From contig NC_019678.1 of assembly GCF_000316665.1 (NCBI RefSeq), positions 124,001 to 188,000 on the forward strand: a DNA stretch of 64,000 nucleotides. The letters are read 5' to 3'. Both the position numbers and the translations under genes were made by a program. The stretch's first letter is position 1, and every line of letters starts with the position of its first letter. This stretch comes from Rivularia sp. PCC 7116. Lineage in GTDB: Bacteria; Cyanobacteriota; Cyanobacteriia; Cyanobacteriales; Nostocaceae. The notes beneath the pieces were generated by a model, which saw only the letters and a program-made list of their open reading frames with translations, was not told where the DNA came from and made no database searches. Below are positions 45,380-54,718 of this stretch, in pieces.

Positions 45380-47539
45380 AGTTGTTGACCTTCAATTAAT
45401 GAAAAACTTTTACTTGTAAATGTGCGTTCGATTGTCTACCCAGAGCGGTAGATGATGCAGAGATTTAGCTCTACATTTAGTGGTATTTTGCCGCAATCTA
45501 CCGTGTTATCTAGCTTCCTGATACTTTTGAGTTGAGAAATTTATTTGTACAAAATAGCTTCTCATACTAGAAGAAGTCTAGAAAGTAGAGGGATAAAAAG
45601 AGGACTCCGAAAAATATCAGCTTGCTTAAAATTAGTAAAGACGAGAGTTTCGTCTCTCAAGCTATTACGTACTTGAATAAGTTTGATAACTTGAAAGTTG
45701 ACGCTTGTTATTGAAATAGCGCGTTTACTTGTGTAAGCCAAGCAGAAACCACGTGAAATATCTACCAAATTTTAAGACTTCCAATCAGAAGGCAGGATAA
45801 TTACATACAGTTCCTCAAGGTTTAACCCTGTTTAACTAACTATAATTGCGGGAAAAAAGGCTTGTGTGACTTTAATACTGGATTATGAGCCAGAAAGTCA
45901 AGCAGTTGGTTTAACCGCTTAAATTGACAAAGAAATTGACCACTATATTACAGTACCATTCGTTGCACCTTATTTAACAACTAGTATGAAGACAAATTTC
46001 CTTTTACCTTCCTCAATAAAGGTAATTTCTATATCTAGGACGAGAAATTTTAACTATTTCAAGTGAAAAGCGATTGCTTTCATATACTTGAATGCCATAA
46101 TTAATATCCAGCTGTGCCCTAGGGATTAGTTATTCGCTGTACTGTGGGGAAAACCCCTTGAATGGGCTAACTAACCATTCTAAAGTTGCCCAATACACGT
46201 AAAGTTAGAAAATGCATCCTAACTGTTTTGAAATGCAACTCTATCTGTTTTAACTAAACTGCCTTCACTAAAAATAACAACTGCTAAAACGAGCGAGCTA
46301 ATTGATTCGCATTCCATTGAGAAACACAATTTTTACCTACATCAATTTCTTTAAACTGCCGAAGTCGCCTTCTGCTTAGACTTCGGAGAAATTCTATCGT
46401 GACAAAAATCTCCTCTTGGTAGTCTCTAGGCTTATGCTTGAGATTGCAACCTAGATTTACATTTAAGGAAGGGTCTGATTCCTTATTGATTATCGCAGAC
46501 TTGAACATCCCTTTACAACCTTGAAGCTGAACATTAACAGAAGTTATCTCGAATACTTTGATTAACCGAACTAAAGAATGTACTGTCGCTCATTATGTTT
46601 GATCGAATAATACTAGTTACGGGTTAAACAAACAATAGTAAAAAATTGCTGCTACACAAGGAGCATCGCTACAGGCAAAGAAAACTGAGCAATGACAATA
46701 ACGAGCTTATACTAAAGCCGTACTACTCAGTTCTGTAAGGTTCGCAAAACCGAAAAATGCTTGATATAGAATATCGCTCCTCAATTTGAAAGAACGATAG
46801 CACATGCCAAAGTTGACCCAGGAGATAGAAGGATTTGTCAAGATAGGTTCTTTGTTAACTTATGTTGGTAATTTTCACTGTATCAAAATTTTGATGAAAA
46901 TTTTAATTTTTTTGTTTTAAATAAATTTTTTTTTTCAGAAAGTTGACTAAAACCAACTTTGCTACATGTAACAACCTTCTCAGGTGTGGATTATATCTAA
47001 CCTTAGACTGATTTCAAATCCGAATACCAGGGTTATTTCTAATATTCACGAGGTAAATCTTGGTTAAGATTTGTAGTCTGTCAACTTGATTAACTATCAA
47101 GTAGCCATGTTTATTGTATGATTAAAAACTTTGAGATACAATTAAATACCGTTTTTTCTCGTAAGTTATAAAAATATTATTTGTGATTAAAAACTCTAAA
47201 TTTGATAAAAAATACGATAATTTCAGTCTTATATATTGGTGATAGGCAACTGAATATGAATTTTACCAATTTGTTAAATTGATTATTTATTACATTTTAT
47301 AATAATCCTAAAAACTTAAACTAAAACTTGTTTATTTTTGATTAAATTTTAAATTTATCTACATAAATTTAAAAATAGTTTCACTAAATTTAGATGATTT
47401 TTATACAAGATAGGGGACATGAAACTCCTTGGCTAACAAAATAAGTCCTAAAACAAATTTGCTTTGGGAAAGCCTACTCTTAGAGGGAGCAAAGGCTTGT
47501 ATGGCAAGCAACTGAAAACCCCTATGCCCATTTGTCTAT
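45380..47539. other. Large gene-free region between mysA and petA
   Basis: About 2.2 kb without a convincing gene on either strand, although the minus strand continues from petA upstream towards mysA. Short open frames at 45562-45768 and 46284-46508 lack ribosome sites and protein-like motifs. A small 8-pair hairpin (CCGAAGTC / GACTTCGG) lies at 46359-46386. The right part (46860-47400) is extremely AT-rich. It should hold the mysA promoter and could hide a non-coding RNA. Confidence 0.55.
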
Positions 47540-47571
47540 AAAAAATAAAAAAAGACAGGTTAGCACCTGTC
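47540..47571 (-). terminator. Intrinsic terminator of petC-petA
   Basis: On the minus strand GACAGGT pairs with ACCTGTC around a four-base loop and is followed by TCTTTTTTTATTTTT. It lies 33 bases past the petA stop. Confidence 0.88.
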
Positions 47572-47603
47572 CGCATACAAATAATCTAAGATGACAATTG
47601 TGC

Positions 47604-48602
47604 TTAAAAGTTCATTTCAGCAGCTTGAACTTTTTCAACCTGCTTCTTCTTAAGGACAAGCATTATTTGAGCCAACATCACAAGAGCTACAAATGCAATT
47701 AATCCTCTAACTCTGGCTGCGCTTTGCAGTACTATCTCCGTATCATGCTGACCAAAACCACCTACATTTGGGTTGTTGGTTAAAGCTTCACCTGCTGCTA
47801 CTTTTTGTCCTTCAGAAACAATCAATTCCGGACCTGCGGGAATTGTGGTAGTAACGGTTTCACCTTCAGCAGTTTGAACGTCTACCGCATATTTTGTACC
47901 GCCAAAATCATCTTCTTGCTTGCCAATTTTGGTAATTGTACCAGCAGCAGAAGTGGTGAAAACATTATTATTGCTGTTCTCGCCAGTGGGGTAGACTTGT
48001 CCCCGTCCGCGGTTTCCACCAACGTAAACACCATATTTACCGAATTTGATATTTTTATCGGTTGCGGGGTTTGGAGAAAGAATTGGAAAAACGATTTCTT
48101 GATACTGTTCTCCAGGAAGCGGACCAACTAAATAGACGTTATCTTTCTCTTCGCTATAAGGCTGGAAGTAAACATCCCCAACTTCTTCTTTTAATTCTTC
48201 AGATATGCGTTCGGGAGGAGCGAGTTTAAAGCCTTCAGGCAACATTAATACCGCACCAACATTTAAACCTACTTTGGAACCGTCAGCACCTACTTGCTTA
48301 ACATTGGTATCATAAGGAATCTTAACTACCGCCTTAAATACGGTATCTGGTAAAACTGACTGAGGAACTTCTACATCAGTATTCTTTGCCGCCAAATGGC
48401 AGTTGGCACAAACAATACGTCCTGTTGGTTCTCTGGGAGTCTCCGGATAGCTTGCTTGTGCCCAGAAAGGATAAGCAGCAGCAGCTTGAGGAAGTGCTAG
48501 ATCGCTAGTAAAAAAGAATGCCACTGCGGCGATCGCCACCAGCAATGTTTTGGAAATCGCTTTAAATAGGCGATTTAACCGTCTTGTACAAGTATTTCTC
48601 AT
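47604..48602 (-). CDS. petA: Cytochrome f (apocytochrome f precursor)
   Basis: Heme-c subunit of the cytochrome b6f complex, passing electrons from the Rieske protein to plastocyanin or cytochrome c6 in the thylakoid lumen. The signal peptide ends at QAAAA, so the mature protein begins Y44-P-F-W, with Tyr44 as the axial heme ligand. The heme site is CANCH at 65-69. The large lumenal domain is followed by the membrane anchor ([20 protein letters not shown]) and a short stromal tail. Length 332 is standard. It lies about 170 bases after petC in the same operon and has a clear terminator. Confidence 0.97.
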   Translation of the reverse strand: MRNTCTRRLNRLFKAISKTLLVAIAAVAFFFTSDLALPQAAAAYPFWAQASYPETPREPTGRIVCANCHLAAKNTDVEVPQSVLPDTVFKAVVKIPYDTNVKQVGADGSKVGLNVGAVLMLPEGFKLAPPERISEELKEEVGDVYFQPYSEEKDNVYLVGPLPGEQYQEIVFPILSPNPATDKNIKFGKYGVYVGGNRGRGQVYPTGENSNNNVFTTSAAGTITKIGKQEDDFGGTKYAVDVQTAEGETVTTTIPAGPELIVSEGQKVAAGEALTNNPNVGGFGQHDTEIVLQSAARVRGLIAFVALVMLAQIMLVLKKKQVEKVQAAEMNF

Positions 48603-48748
48603 CTCTTCGTCGGAATTGGTCGTTAGTTATTAGTTACTAGCTCTTGTTTCAAGAACTAAGGAAGCAGGATTAAAGGTTTGCAACAGCTAACAGCCAGCAG
48701 TTATTAGGATTGACCTCAAGAAGAAATTATGAAATTTTTAGTCTAGCT

Positions 48749-48769
48749 GATAACTGATAACTGGTTACT
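48749..48769. repeat. Heptamer tandem repeat between petA and petC
   Basis: GATAACT, GATAACT, GGTTACT, ending just before the petC stop. Same units as beside pilC at 28008. Confidence 0.7.
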
Positions 48770-48771
48770 GT

Positions 48772-49311
48772 TTAAGCCCACCAAGGTTCTTCTTCGGTGC
48801 GGAAGTCGGTTTCAGTCCAAGGGGTGATTACCATTTGGTCATCTTGTACCGTTACATGACTCAACGCTAAAGATAATGGTGCAGGACCGCGAACTACTTT
48901 ACCAGTAGCATCATACTGGGAACCGTGACAGGGGCACTTAAATTTATTTTCAGCAATGTTCCAAGGTACAACGCAACCCAAGTGAGTACAGATAGCGTTG
49001 ATTCCATAATCTTGAATGGATTCGCTTCCATCTACCACGATGTATGTAGGGTCTCCCTTCAGCCCCTGCACCAAAACGCGATCGCCTAGGTTGTGCTTGC
49101 CTAAAAAATCAGAAACGCTAACGGTATCGCCAAGTTCATCTTTTGCTGTGGTACCACCACCAGCGCCACCACTCGAAGGCGGAATAAAATACTTGACAAC
49201 GGGATACAATACTCCCAGAGCTACTCCGGTAACTGTTCCGAAAGTCAGAAGATTCATGAATTGGCGGCGACCCATATCGGGTACGTCCATTGATTCAGAG
49301 AATTGAGCCAT
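48772..49311 (-). CDS. petC: Rieske iron-sulfur protein of cytochrome b6f
   Basis: High-potential [2Fe-2S] subunit of the b6f complex. The N-terminus has a twin-arginine-like signal ([13 protein letters not shown], residues 13-25) that stays as membrane anchor. The cluster ligands are C108 and H110 (CTHLGC) and C126 and H129 (CPCHGS), with C113 and C128 forming the structural disulfide. A Gly-rich hinge (SSGGAGGG, 46-53) allows head movement. Length 179 is standard. It opens petC-petA, and tatC of the twin-arginine pathway is encoded 2 kb away on the same strand. Confidence 0.97.
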   Translation of the reverse strand: MAQFSESMDVPDMGRRQFMNLLTFGTVTGVALGVLYPVVKYFIPPSSGGAGGGTTAKDELGDTVSVSDFLGKHNLGDRVLVQGLKGDPTYIVVDGSESIQDYGINAICTHLGCVVPWNIAENKFKCPCHGSQYDATGKVVRGPAPLSLALSHVTVQDDQMVITPWTETDFRTEEEPWWA

Positions 49312-49539
49312 AATCTACGGGTTCGAGGTTGATTTTTGTTAACTTTTTTTGACCTGAGTTCTTTTTATTGGGAAACTCCAGTCTTGGATTGCCCATGCCC
49401 TATATAAATGCCAAATTCGATCTTTGCCAGATTTTAATTCGGCATCCTTTTTTTAGCATTACATTTCTTTATATTCCTATCATACTGGAGTCACGGAACT
49501 TCATATCATTACTAAATGTAAACTACGAAAAGTAAAGTT

Positions 49540-49848
49540 ATGACAGGACAAGAATTACGTCAAATATTGATTGAGAAGTGGGGACGCTCCTATGATGTTC
49601 AGTTGCGTCGTACACAAGGAAAACTGTTTCTACAGGTAATGTGGAAATATTTGGAGCAAGCTTCCTTTCCTTTGAATGAGAATGAGTACCTAGAGCATTT
49701 GGATACGGTAGCGAATTATCTTGATGGGATGGGTGGAACCAAGCAGGTACAGGGATTTATTCAGGAAACCCGAGAACGTCCGCGACTTGGTAAAGCTGTC
49801 AGCGTTCCTTTGGATTTAGGCGAGCGTACTTCTGAGTGGATATTATAG
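49540..49848 (+). CDS. DUF3067-domain protein
   Basis: A 102-residue soluble protein matching the DUF3067 family of cyanobacteria and plastids: MTGQELRQILIEKWGRSYDV, FLQVMWKYLEQASFPL and YLDGMGGTKQVQGFI. It is divergent from petC with about 230 bases between the starts, a position that suggests a role tied to the b6f complex or its biogenesis, though this is inference. No signal peptide or enzyme motif is visible. Confidence 0.82.
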   Translation: MTGQELRQILIEKWGRSYDVQLRRTQGKLFLQVMWKYLEQASFPLNENEYLEHLDTVANYLDGMGGTKQVQGFIQETRERPRLGKAVSVPLDLGERTSEWIL

Positions 49849-50280
49849 CTTTTTAGTTCATGCAAAGCTACAGCATTTTTTCTCACTAAAAACTGGAGCC
49901 GGTTGATTGAGAAAATTTTAATTAAGAGGGGAGAATTTCGGATGAGAAAATTAATTTGTCGTATTTACGTCTAGTTATTGTCTTAATTTCTGAGGATAAT
50001 ACCTGGCATTTAAAACGGCTTGTGCAAAAACTAAGTCTACTAACTTAGTTAGTAAATTTGTAGCTTAGATAACATTATTTGTAATTTCTTGTTTCTTTAT
50101 TTTTACTATTACCAGTTAATTTCATTAAAATAAATGTATGAAAGATGCCATGATTAATGGTTGAAATGGCTGTTAATTAAAATTAAAGTGCATCAATAGC
50201 TGACAAATTTATCAATTAGATAACATTGTTTGCAATTTATTATCTTTCTTCGTTTGACTACGCCTTTAAATAAAATATGT
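49849..50280. other. Intergenic region without a gene
   Basis: About 430 AT-rich bases between two plus-strand genes. No terminator or reading frame that I can support. Confidence 0.5.
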
Positions 50281-50598
50281 ATGGCAAATTCAAAGTTAGA
50301 AACTTGGGAAAATAAAGTTCTCAAAAGTTATCTTGATGGTATTAAAATAATTAGGATTCCTGCATCTAGAAAAAAGCGGTTCGTCGTGCTTCGATGGTTA
50401 GTAAGAAAGTTTGAACCAGATTTAATTTATAAAGAATCTCAGGTAAATGAAATTATTAGCGTTCACCATTCGGATTTCGCCACTTTAAGAAGAGAATTGA
50501 TTGGCTATCAACTTATGGAAAGGGAAAATAGTATGTACTGGCGACTACCGGCTTCTCTTTGGAAGTCGGAAAATGAAATTATGCAGCATAGAATTTAG
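50281..50598 (+). CDS. DUF2087-domain protein
   Basis: A 105-residue protein resembling DUF2087, a winged-helix-like domain found in some regulators. Typical parts: LKSYLDGIKIIRIPASRKKR, FVVLRWLVRKFEPD, YKESQVNEII, and DFATLRRELIGYQLMEREN. I chose the ATG at 50281 (MANSKLETWENKV); the frame extends back to a TTG at 50230. A DNA- or RNA-binding role is plausible from the basic helices, but nothing proves it. It ends at a run of heptamer repeats. Confidence 0.7.
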   Translation: MANSKLETWENKVLKSYLDGIKIIRIPASRKKRFVVLRWLVRKFEPDLIYKESQVNEIISVHHSDFATLRRELIGYQLMERENSMYWRLPASLWKSENEIMQHRI

Positions 50599-50602
50599 AA
50601 AA

Positions 50603-50644
50603 GGTAATGGGTAATTGGTAATTGGTAATTGGTGATGGGTAAAT
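50603..50644. repeat. Heptamer tandem repeat (six units)
   Basis: GGTAATG, GGTAATT, GGTAATT, GGTAATT, GGTGATG, GGTAAAT in exact register, between two convergent genes. The clearest STRR array in the window. Confidence 0.88.
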
Positions 50645-50651
50645 CAATAAA

Positions 50652-50984
50652 TTAAAATACTCTTTTACCTAAAGCTACTTCTCTATCTGGTTGAATTAAT
50701 ACAACTTCGCCGTCATCCAGTAATACTCCTAAAACGAGAACTTCAGACATAAAATCTGCTATTTGACGGGGTGGAAAGTTTGTTACGGCTAATATTGATT
50801 TATTGATTAAATCTTCTAGCTGATAAAGTTTGGTAATTTGAGCGCTAGATTTTTTGACTCCCAAATCACCAAAGTCTATCCAAAATTTGTAAGCTGGTTT
50901 TCTTGCTTTGGGAAAATTTTCAGCTTTGATTATTTTCCCGACGCGGATTTCTACTTTCTCGAAGTCTTCGTAGGTAAGCAGCAT
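50652..50984 (-). CDS. CsaA-like tRNA-binding protein
   Basis: Stand-alone OB-fold tRNA-binding protein (110 residues) of the CsaA/YgjH/Arc1p-C type: FEKVEIRVGKIIKAENFPKA, YKFWIDFGDLGVKKSSAQIT and ILAVTNFPPRQIADFMSEVL, followed by LIQPDREVALGKRVF. CsaA proteins form dimers and bind tRNA; a chaperone or secretion role has been proposed in Bacillus. It lies 280 bases downstream of tatC on the same strand, separated by a strong hairpin. It could serve the MetG here, which lacks its own such domain, but that is speculation. Confidence 0.87.
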   Translation of the reverse strand: MLLTYEDFEKVEIRVGKIIKAENFPKARKPAYKFWIDFGDLGVKKSSAQITKLYQLEDLINKSILAVTNFPPRQIADFMSEVLVLGVLLDDGEVVLIQPDREVALGKRVF

Positions 50985-51147
50985 ATTGAACCTTCCATAA
51001 ACTGATATTGGAATAGTGTATTAGGCGCGAAGTATTTCGTTCAATTCAAATTTTTTGTCGCGCCATAACACACCCTACAAAGGGGAACATCCCGATTTTG
51101 AACCAACATTTTACCCGACACCCTGTAAGGGTGCGGCTATATAAACG

Positions 51148-51182
51148 AAGCCCACCTATGCCCAAAGGGCATAGGTGGGCTT
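51148..51182 (-). terminator. Strong 16-bp hairpin between tatC and the CsaA-like gene
   Basis: Perfect arms AAGCCCACCTATGCCC and GGGCATAGGTGGGCTT with a 3-base loop. It is followed to the right by TTTAGTCTGTGGGCTT, near-complementary to part of it, making a compound palindromic block (about 51110-51240). It likely ends tatC transcription but looks like a dispersed repeat, possibly derived from an IS200/IS605-type end. Confidence 0.65.
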
Positions 51183-51264
51183 TGTAGTATTAGCCCCAGG
51201 CTTTAGTCTGTGGGCTTTTTGCCGCCATTGGGATGCTCCCCTACAAAGTAATATTAATTATTTA

Positions 51265-52053
51265 TTATTTACCTATTAATTTCACTAAACCAATTCCACC
51301 AAAGTATAATCCTAGAACTGCTCCAGCTAAAAGACTTTGTGTAAGTGGATCTGTAGAAGGTGTAAGAATTGCTCCTAAAACTACCGCTCCCATAATCACA
51401 TAGCGCCAACCTGAAAGCATTACTTTAGAAGAAACAATTCCCAAGGCTCCAAGCAAAAGTTGAATTACGGGAATTTGAAAAGCTAAACCCGTACTAAATA
51501 GCAATAATAAAACAAATTCAAAATATTTATCGATTGACCAACTTTGCTCAACTACATCCGCACCATAATTAATAAAAAAGTTCAAAGCTGCGGGAATCAG
51601 CGCAAAATAAGCGAATACCAATCCCGAAAGAAACAGTACGGTAGAACCCATAAATACGGGTATAAGTAAACGTCTTTCCCTTCTAGTTAACCCCGGTAGA
51701 ACAAATTGAACTAGTTGATACAAAACAAATGGGCTAGCTAAAACCAAGCCACTGTAGCCAGCAACTTTAATAGATACGAAAAAATATTCACCAGGAGCAA
51801 GTTGAAGAAACTTGACACCTTGGGCTGGAATTTCGAGCAGCTGGACAATTTGCTTTACAAAAATGAAACAGCAAACAGCACTTAACACCACAGCTATCAG
51901 CGAATAGAAAATTCTTGTTCGCAATTCTTCTAAATGATCGAAAAGCGACATTTCCACTTCACCGGGTAACTCGTCGAGAAATTCCGATTGTGAAGTCGCA
52001 TTCGCGTCAAAATCTTTTGTCGTAGTAGTTTCAGTTTCTTGTGAACTAGTCAT
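51265..52053 (-). CDS. tatC: Sec-independent protein translocase TatC
   Basis: Multi-spanning receptor of the twin-arginine translocon, which binds RR-signal peptides and moves folded proteins across the thylakoid or plasma membrane. After a polar N-terminus of about 35 residues comes the family motif [20 protein letters not shown], then six membrane helices, with [19 protein letters not shown] in a cytoplasmic loop and [17 protein letters not shown] later. Length 262 is standard. It is close to petC, whose product has a twin-arginine signal. Upstream are heptamer repeats at 52065. Confidence 0.95.
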   Translation of the reverse strand: MTSSQETETTTTKDFDANATSQSEFLDELPGEVEMSLFDHLEELRTRIFYSLIAVVLSAVCCFIFVKQIVQLLEIPAQGVKFLQLAPGEYFFVSIKVAGYSGLVLASPFVLYQLVQFVLPGLTRRERRLLIPVFMGSTVLFLSGLVFAYFALIPAALNFFINYGADVVEQSWSIDKYFEFVLLLLFSTGLAFQIPVIQLLLGALGIVSSKVMLSGWRYVIMGAVVLGAILTPSTDPLTQSLLAGAVLGLYFGGIGLVKLIGK

Positions 52054-52064
52054 TTTAAATTAGT

Positions 52065-52085
52065 GAGCAGTGAACAGTTATCAGT
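52065..52085. repeat. Heptamer tandem repeat upstream of tatC
   Basis: GAGCAGT, GAACAGT, TATCAGT, immediately before the tatC start. The units match those between dacB and the lptC-like gene at 3337. Confidence 0.7.
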
Positions 52086-52338
52086 TACAAGTTTAAAGTT
52101 TTAGAAACGTGGCGCAGTGCTACGTCTGTAGACAAGTTAGAAGTTAATAGCTCGTAATTCTCCTCATCTTCCTATCTTTTAAATTTTTATCCGGTTTTGT
52201 CAAAAAAAGACTGGATAAGTTATCAGAAAAGTGTAAGTTGATTGTCAATTTACGCGAATCTGCTGTAAAAGGTATTTTCTGTTTGCTTGAGAGGGAATCT
52301 ACTGTCTGTGTAACCTACAATTCTACTTGAGGTTGAAG

Positions 52339-52575
52339 ATGCATAGTACAGTTTGTTGTGCCATGTTGGCATTACCTATGATTGGGTTGAATGCTTTGGG
52401 TAACTTTGCCAATAGTGGTTTACAAGGTTTCGACAGCGATAAATCTAGAATTACCGATTTTGTTACCGATGAGACAATTGTTCAACAATTTCAACCATAT
52501 TTTACATCGTTTCAAATTTCGGCTAGAGACGATCGAATAAAAGATTGTCTTCGTTCGGGAAATTGTAAGAATTAA
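52339..52575 (+). CDS. Small putative exported protein
   Basis: A 78-residue protein, not recognised. The ATG at 52339 has a GAGG box 6 bases upstream, better than the TTG at 52327 that opens the frame. The N-terminus (MHSTVCCAMLALPMIGLNAL) looks like a signal peptide, with cleavage possible near residue 20-25. The rest is polar, with two Cys near the C-terminus (DCLRSGNCKN) that could form a disulfide. It is a single gene upstream of the ATPase locus by 800 bases and could be spurious, but the ribosome site supports it. Confidence 0.5.
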   Translation: MHSTVCCAMLALPMIGLNALGNFANSGLQGFDSDKSRITDFVTDETIVQQFQPYFTSFQISARDDRIKDCLRSGNCKN

Positions 52576-53380
52576 TGCATTAATGTTTTTGATTCTTGGT
52601 TATTGTATTTGAAATTATTATTTCTAGAGTTATTTTTATAATTACTCTTTTATTTAGGCATTTTTATTTATATACAAGAAGTTTTACCTAGACAATTTTA
52701 CTTCATTTGAGTTATATATAAATAGTATTTAAGAAGCTTCATTTGTTTTTAGCACCGGGAAATTAAAGGTAAAAATAATATCATTCTCAGAATTTAGAAT
52801 GACATTAAATATGCCATTGAGAAAGCAGTTATGGGTTTTATGTAAGTAGTTCATTTTCATGAACTTAAAAATATTGCTGATGTAATAGCTCGATTTTTTG
52901 AATTTAATCTATTGTTTTTTGCTGTCTGCTTGCAAGATATTGATTATCTTGACAGTTGTTATTGATATACCCCTGGAGAATACTTAATTGGAATGTTATT
53001 ACAGATAAATCATTGGTAGATTGCTGTTAAGCATTGAATTTTAACCAGTTAAAATTATCAGTATATATTGTAGCTAGCATTTAGATAAAGCTATTTAGTA
53101 TAAAAAATGGCGATATTTATAAATCTTAGTAGCTATTATCTAAACTTAAGCAATCTTGGAAATTCAATAAATAGTAAGAGCTTTGGTGATAGTTATTTAA
53201 ATAATAGGAAAAATGAATAAATCTGTAACTATTTTATCAAAATGTTAGCTAATTAAACTTATTTATAATTCCGGAATACTGCATTTAAAAATTGTATTCA
53301 GAGTGAAAATCACTCAATAGAAAAAATCCTCATAGTGTTTTAAATCTCGTCTTTCCTTCTAGAGCGAGTCGTAGTTTTTT
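52576..53380. other. Gene-free region before the NTPase locus
   Basis: About 800 very AT-rich bases with no supported gene or hairpin. It separates the conserved photosynthesis block from the accessory-looking NTPase block and should contain its promoter. Confidence 0.5.
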
Positions 53381-54718
53381 ATGCTCCTAAACTTAGAAAG
53401 ATTTTATCAAGCGTGTAATCCGAGCCAACCTCTAGTAATGGGAGATGCTGATGCTCGAAGATATTATATTGATTTCGCTACAGTCAGAGGCGGAAAAATT
53501 ATTGAAGTTTTAGGAAGAACTATTACTAGAATATCACCGGATGCACCTACAACCCAGCTTTTCACAGGACACATCGGTTGCGGTAAATCTACAGAATTAC
53601 TGCGATTAAAGGCAGAGTTAGAGCTAAAACAATTCCATGTCGTCTATTTTGAATCTACTCATGTTTTGGAAATGGTAGATTTAGATGTTACTGATATATT
53701 TTTAGCAATTGCAGGACAAGTCTCTGAGAGCTTAGAGTCAATAAAAATTAGGTTAAAGCCTTCTTATTTTGCTAAATTATTTGGGGAAATTATTGATTTT
53801 CTACAAACACCGATTGATATGAATTTGGAAGGAGAATTATCGGTTGGTATTGCTAAAATTACGGCTAAAACAAAAGAGAGTCCACAATTACGACGACGTT
53901 TAAGGGATTACTTGGAACCGCGAACTCTGAACATTTTACACTCTATTAATAATGAATTATTAGCCCGTGCTAATGAGGAACTTAAAGCTAGAGGTAAAAA
54001 AGGATTGGTGGTAATTGTTGATAATTTAGATCGAGTTGCAATCAGACCTTTACCATCGGGACGTTCGCTACCGGAGTATTTATTTATTGATAGAGGAGAA
54101 CAGTTACGTAAACTCAATTGTCATATGGTTTATACCATTCCTCTAGGTTTAACTTTTTCCAACGATAGCGCTCAATTACAACATCGTTTGGGTGGCGGTG
54201 TCGCACCAAAAGTTTTACCAATGATACCCGTGCGTAAACGTACTGGTGAAATTTTTACTCCCGGTTTAGACAGTTTGCGACAAATGGTTTTAGCGAGAGC
54301 TTTTCCTACTATTAATCCCGCAGAAAGATTACATTTTATAACAGAACTATTCGAGACTCCGGAAGTTTTGAATCGGTTATGTTTAATTAGTGGCGGTCAC
54401 GTGCGAGACTTGCTAGGATTATTGTTTGATTGTATCAGGGAACAAGACCCTCCTTTTAGCAAGGAATGTGTAGAGTTAGTAATTCAAAGACATCGCGATT
54501 ATCGAGCAAATGCTATTGATTCTCCAGAATGGGATTTAATTTTCCAAGTGGTGCAGCAGCAGAGAGTTAGAGGTGACATTGAGTATCATACTTTGTTGCG
54601 AAGCTTGTTTGTTTTTGAATATCGTGACAATCAAGGAGTTTGGTTTGCAGTGAATCCAGTTTTAGCAGAAACCAGGAAGTTTAAATCGTGGTTGGAAAAG
54701 CACAACAATCAGATTTAG
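53381..54718 (+). CDS. P-loop ATPase of a STAND/WD40 locus
   Basis: A 445-residue predicted AAA/KAP-like ATPase of unknown role. Walker A is GHIGCGKST at 63-71 and Walker B VIVDNLD around D214-D217. The N-terminus (LERFYQACNPSQPLVMGDAD) precedes the P-loop, with an RYYIDFATVRGG segment. A helical, winged-helix-like C-terminal region follows (HVRDLLGLLFDCIRE, about 340-360). There is no signal or membrane helix. Its end overlaps the GTG of the giant STAND protein by 31 bases, so the two are almost surely co-translated partners. Such ATPases next to STAND proteins suggest signalling or defence, which is inference. Confidence 0.7.
   Translation: MLLNLERFYQACNPSQPLVMGDADARRYYIDFATVRGGKIIEVLGRTITRISPDAPTTQLFTGHIGCGKSTELLRLKAELELKQFHVVYFESTHVLEMVDLDVTDIFLAIAGQVSESLESIKIRLKPSYFAKLFGEIIDFLQTPIDMNLEGELSVGIAKITAKTKESPQLRRRLRDYLEPRTLNILHSINNELLARANEELKARGKKGLVVIVDNLDRVAIRPLPSGRSLPEYLFIDRGEQLRKLNCHMVYTIPLGLTFSNDSAQLQHRLGGGVAPKVLPMIPVRKRTGEIFTPGLDSLRQMVLARAFPTINPAERLHFITELFETPEVLNRLCLISGGHVRDLLGLLFDCIREQDPPFSKECVELVIQRHRDYRANAIDSPEWDLIFQVVQQQRVRGDIEYHTLLRSLFVFEYRDNQGVWFAVNPVLAETRKFKSWLEKHNNQI

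Noticed and set aside
45562-46508. Short minus-strand frames in the mysA-petA gap
   Set aside because: No ribosome sites, no motifs, composition of non-coding DNA.
50603-50644. Possible CRISPR array
   Set aside because: Units are contiguous heptamers with no spacers; this is an STRR array. No CRISPR repeats or cas genes were seen in the window.
51085-51110. tRNA-like T-loop fragment (GATTTTGAACC)
   Set aside because: No acceptor stem or anticodon arm can be folded around it, and the rest of the tRNA pattern is missing.
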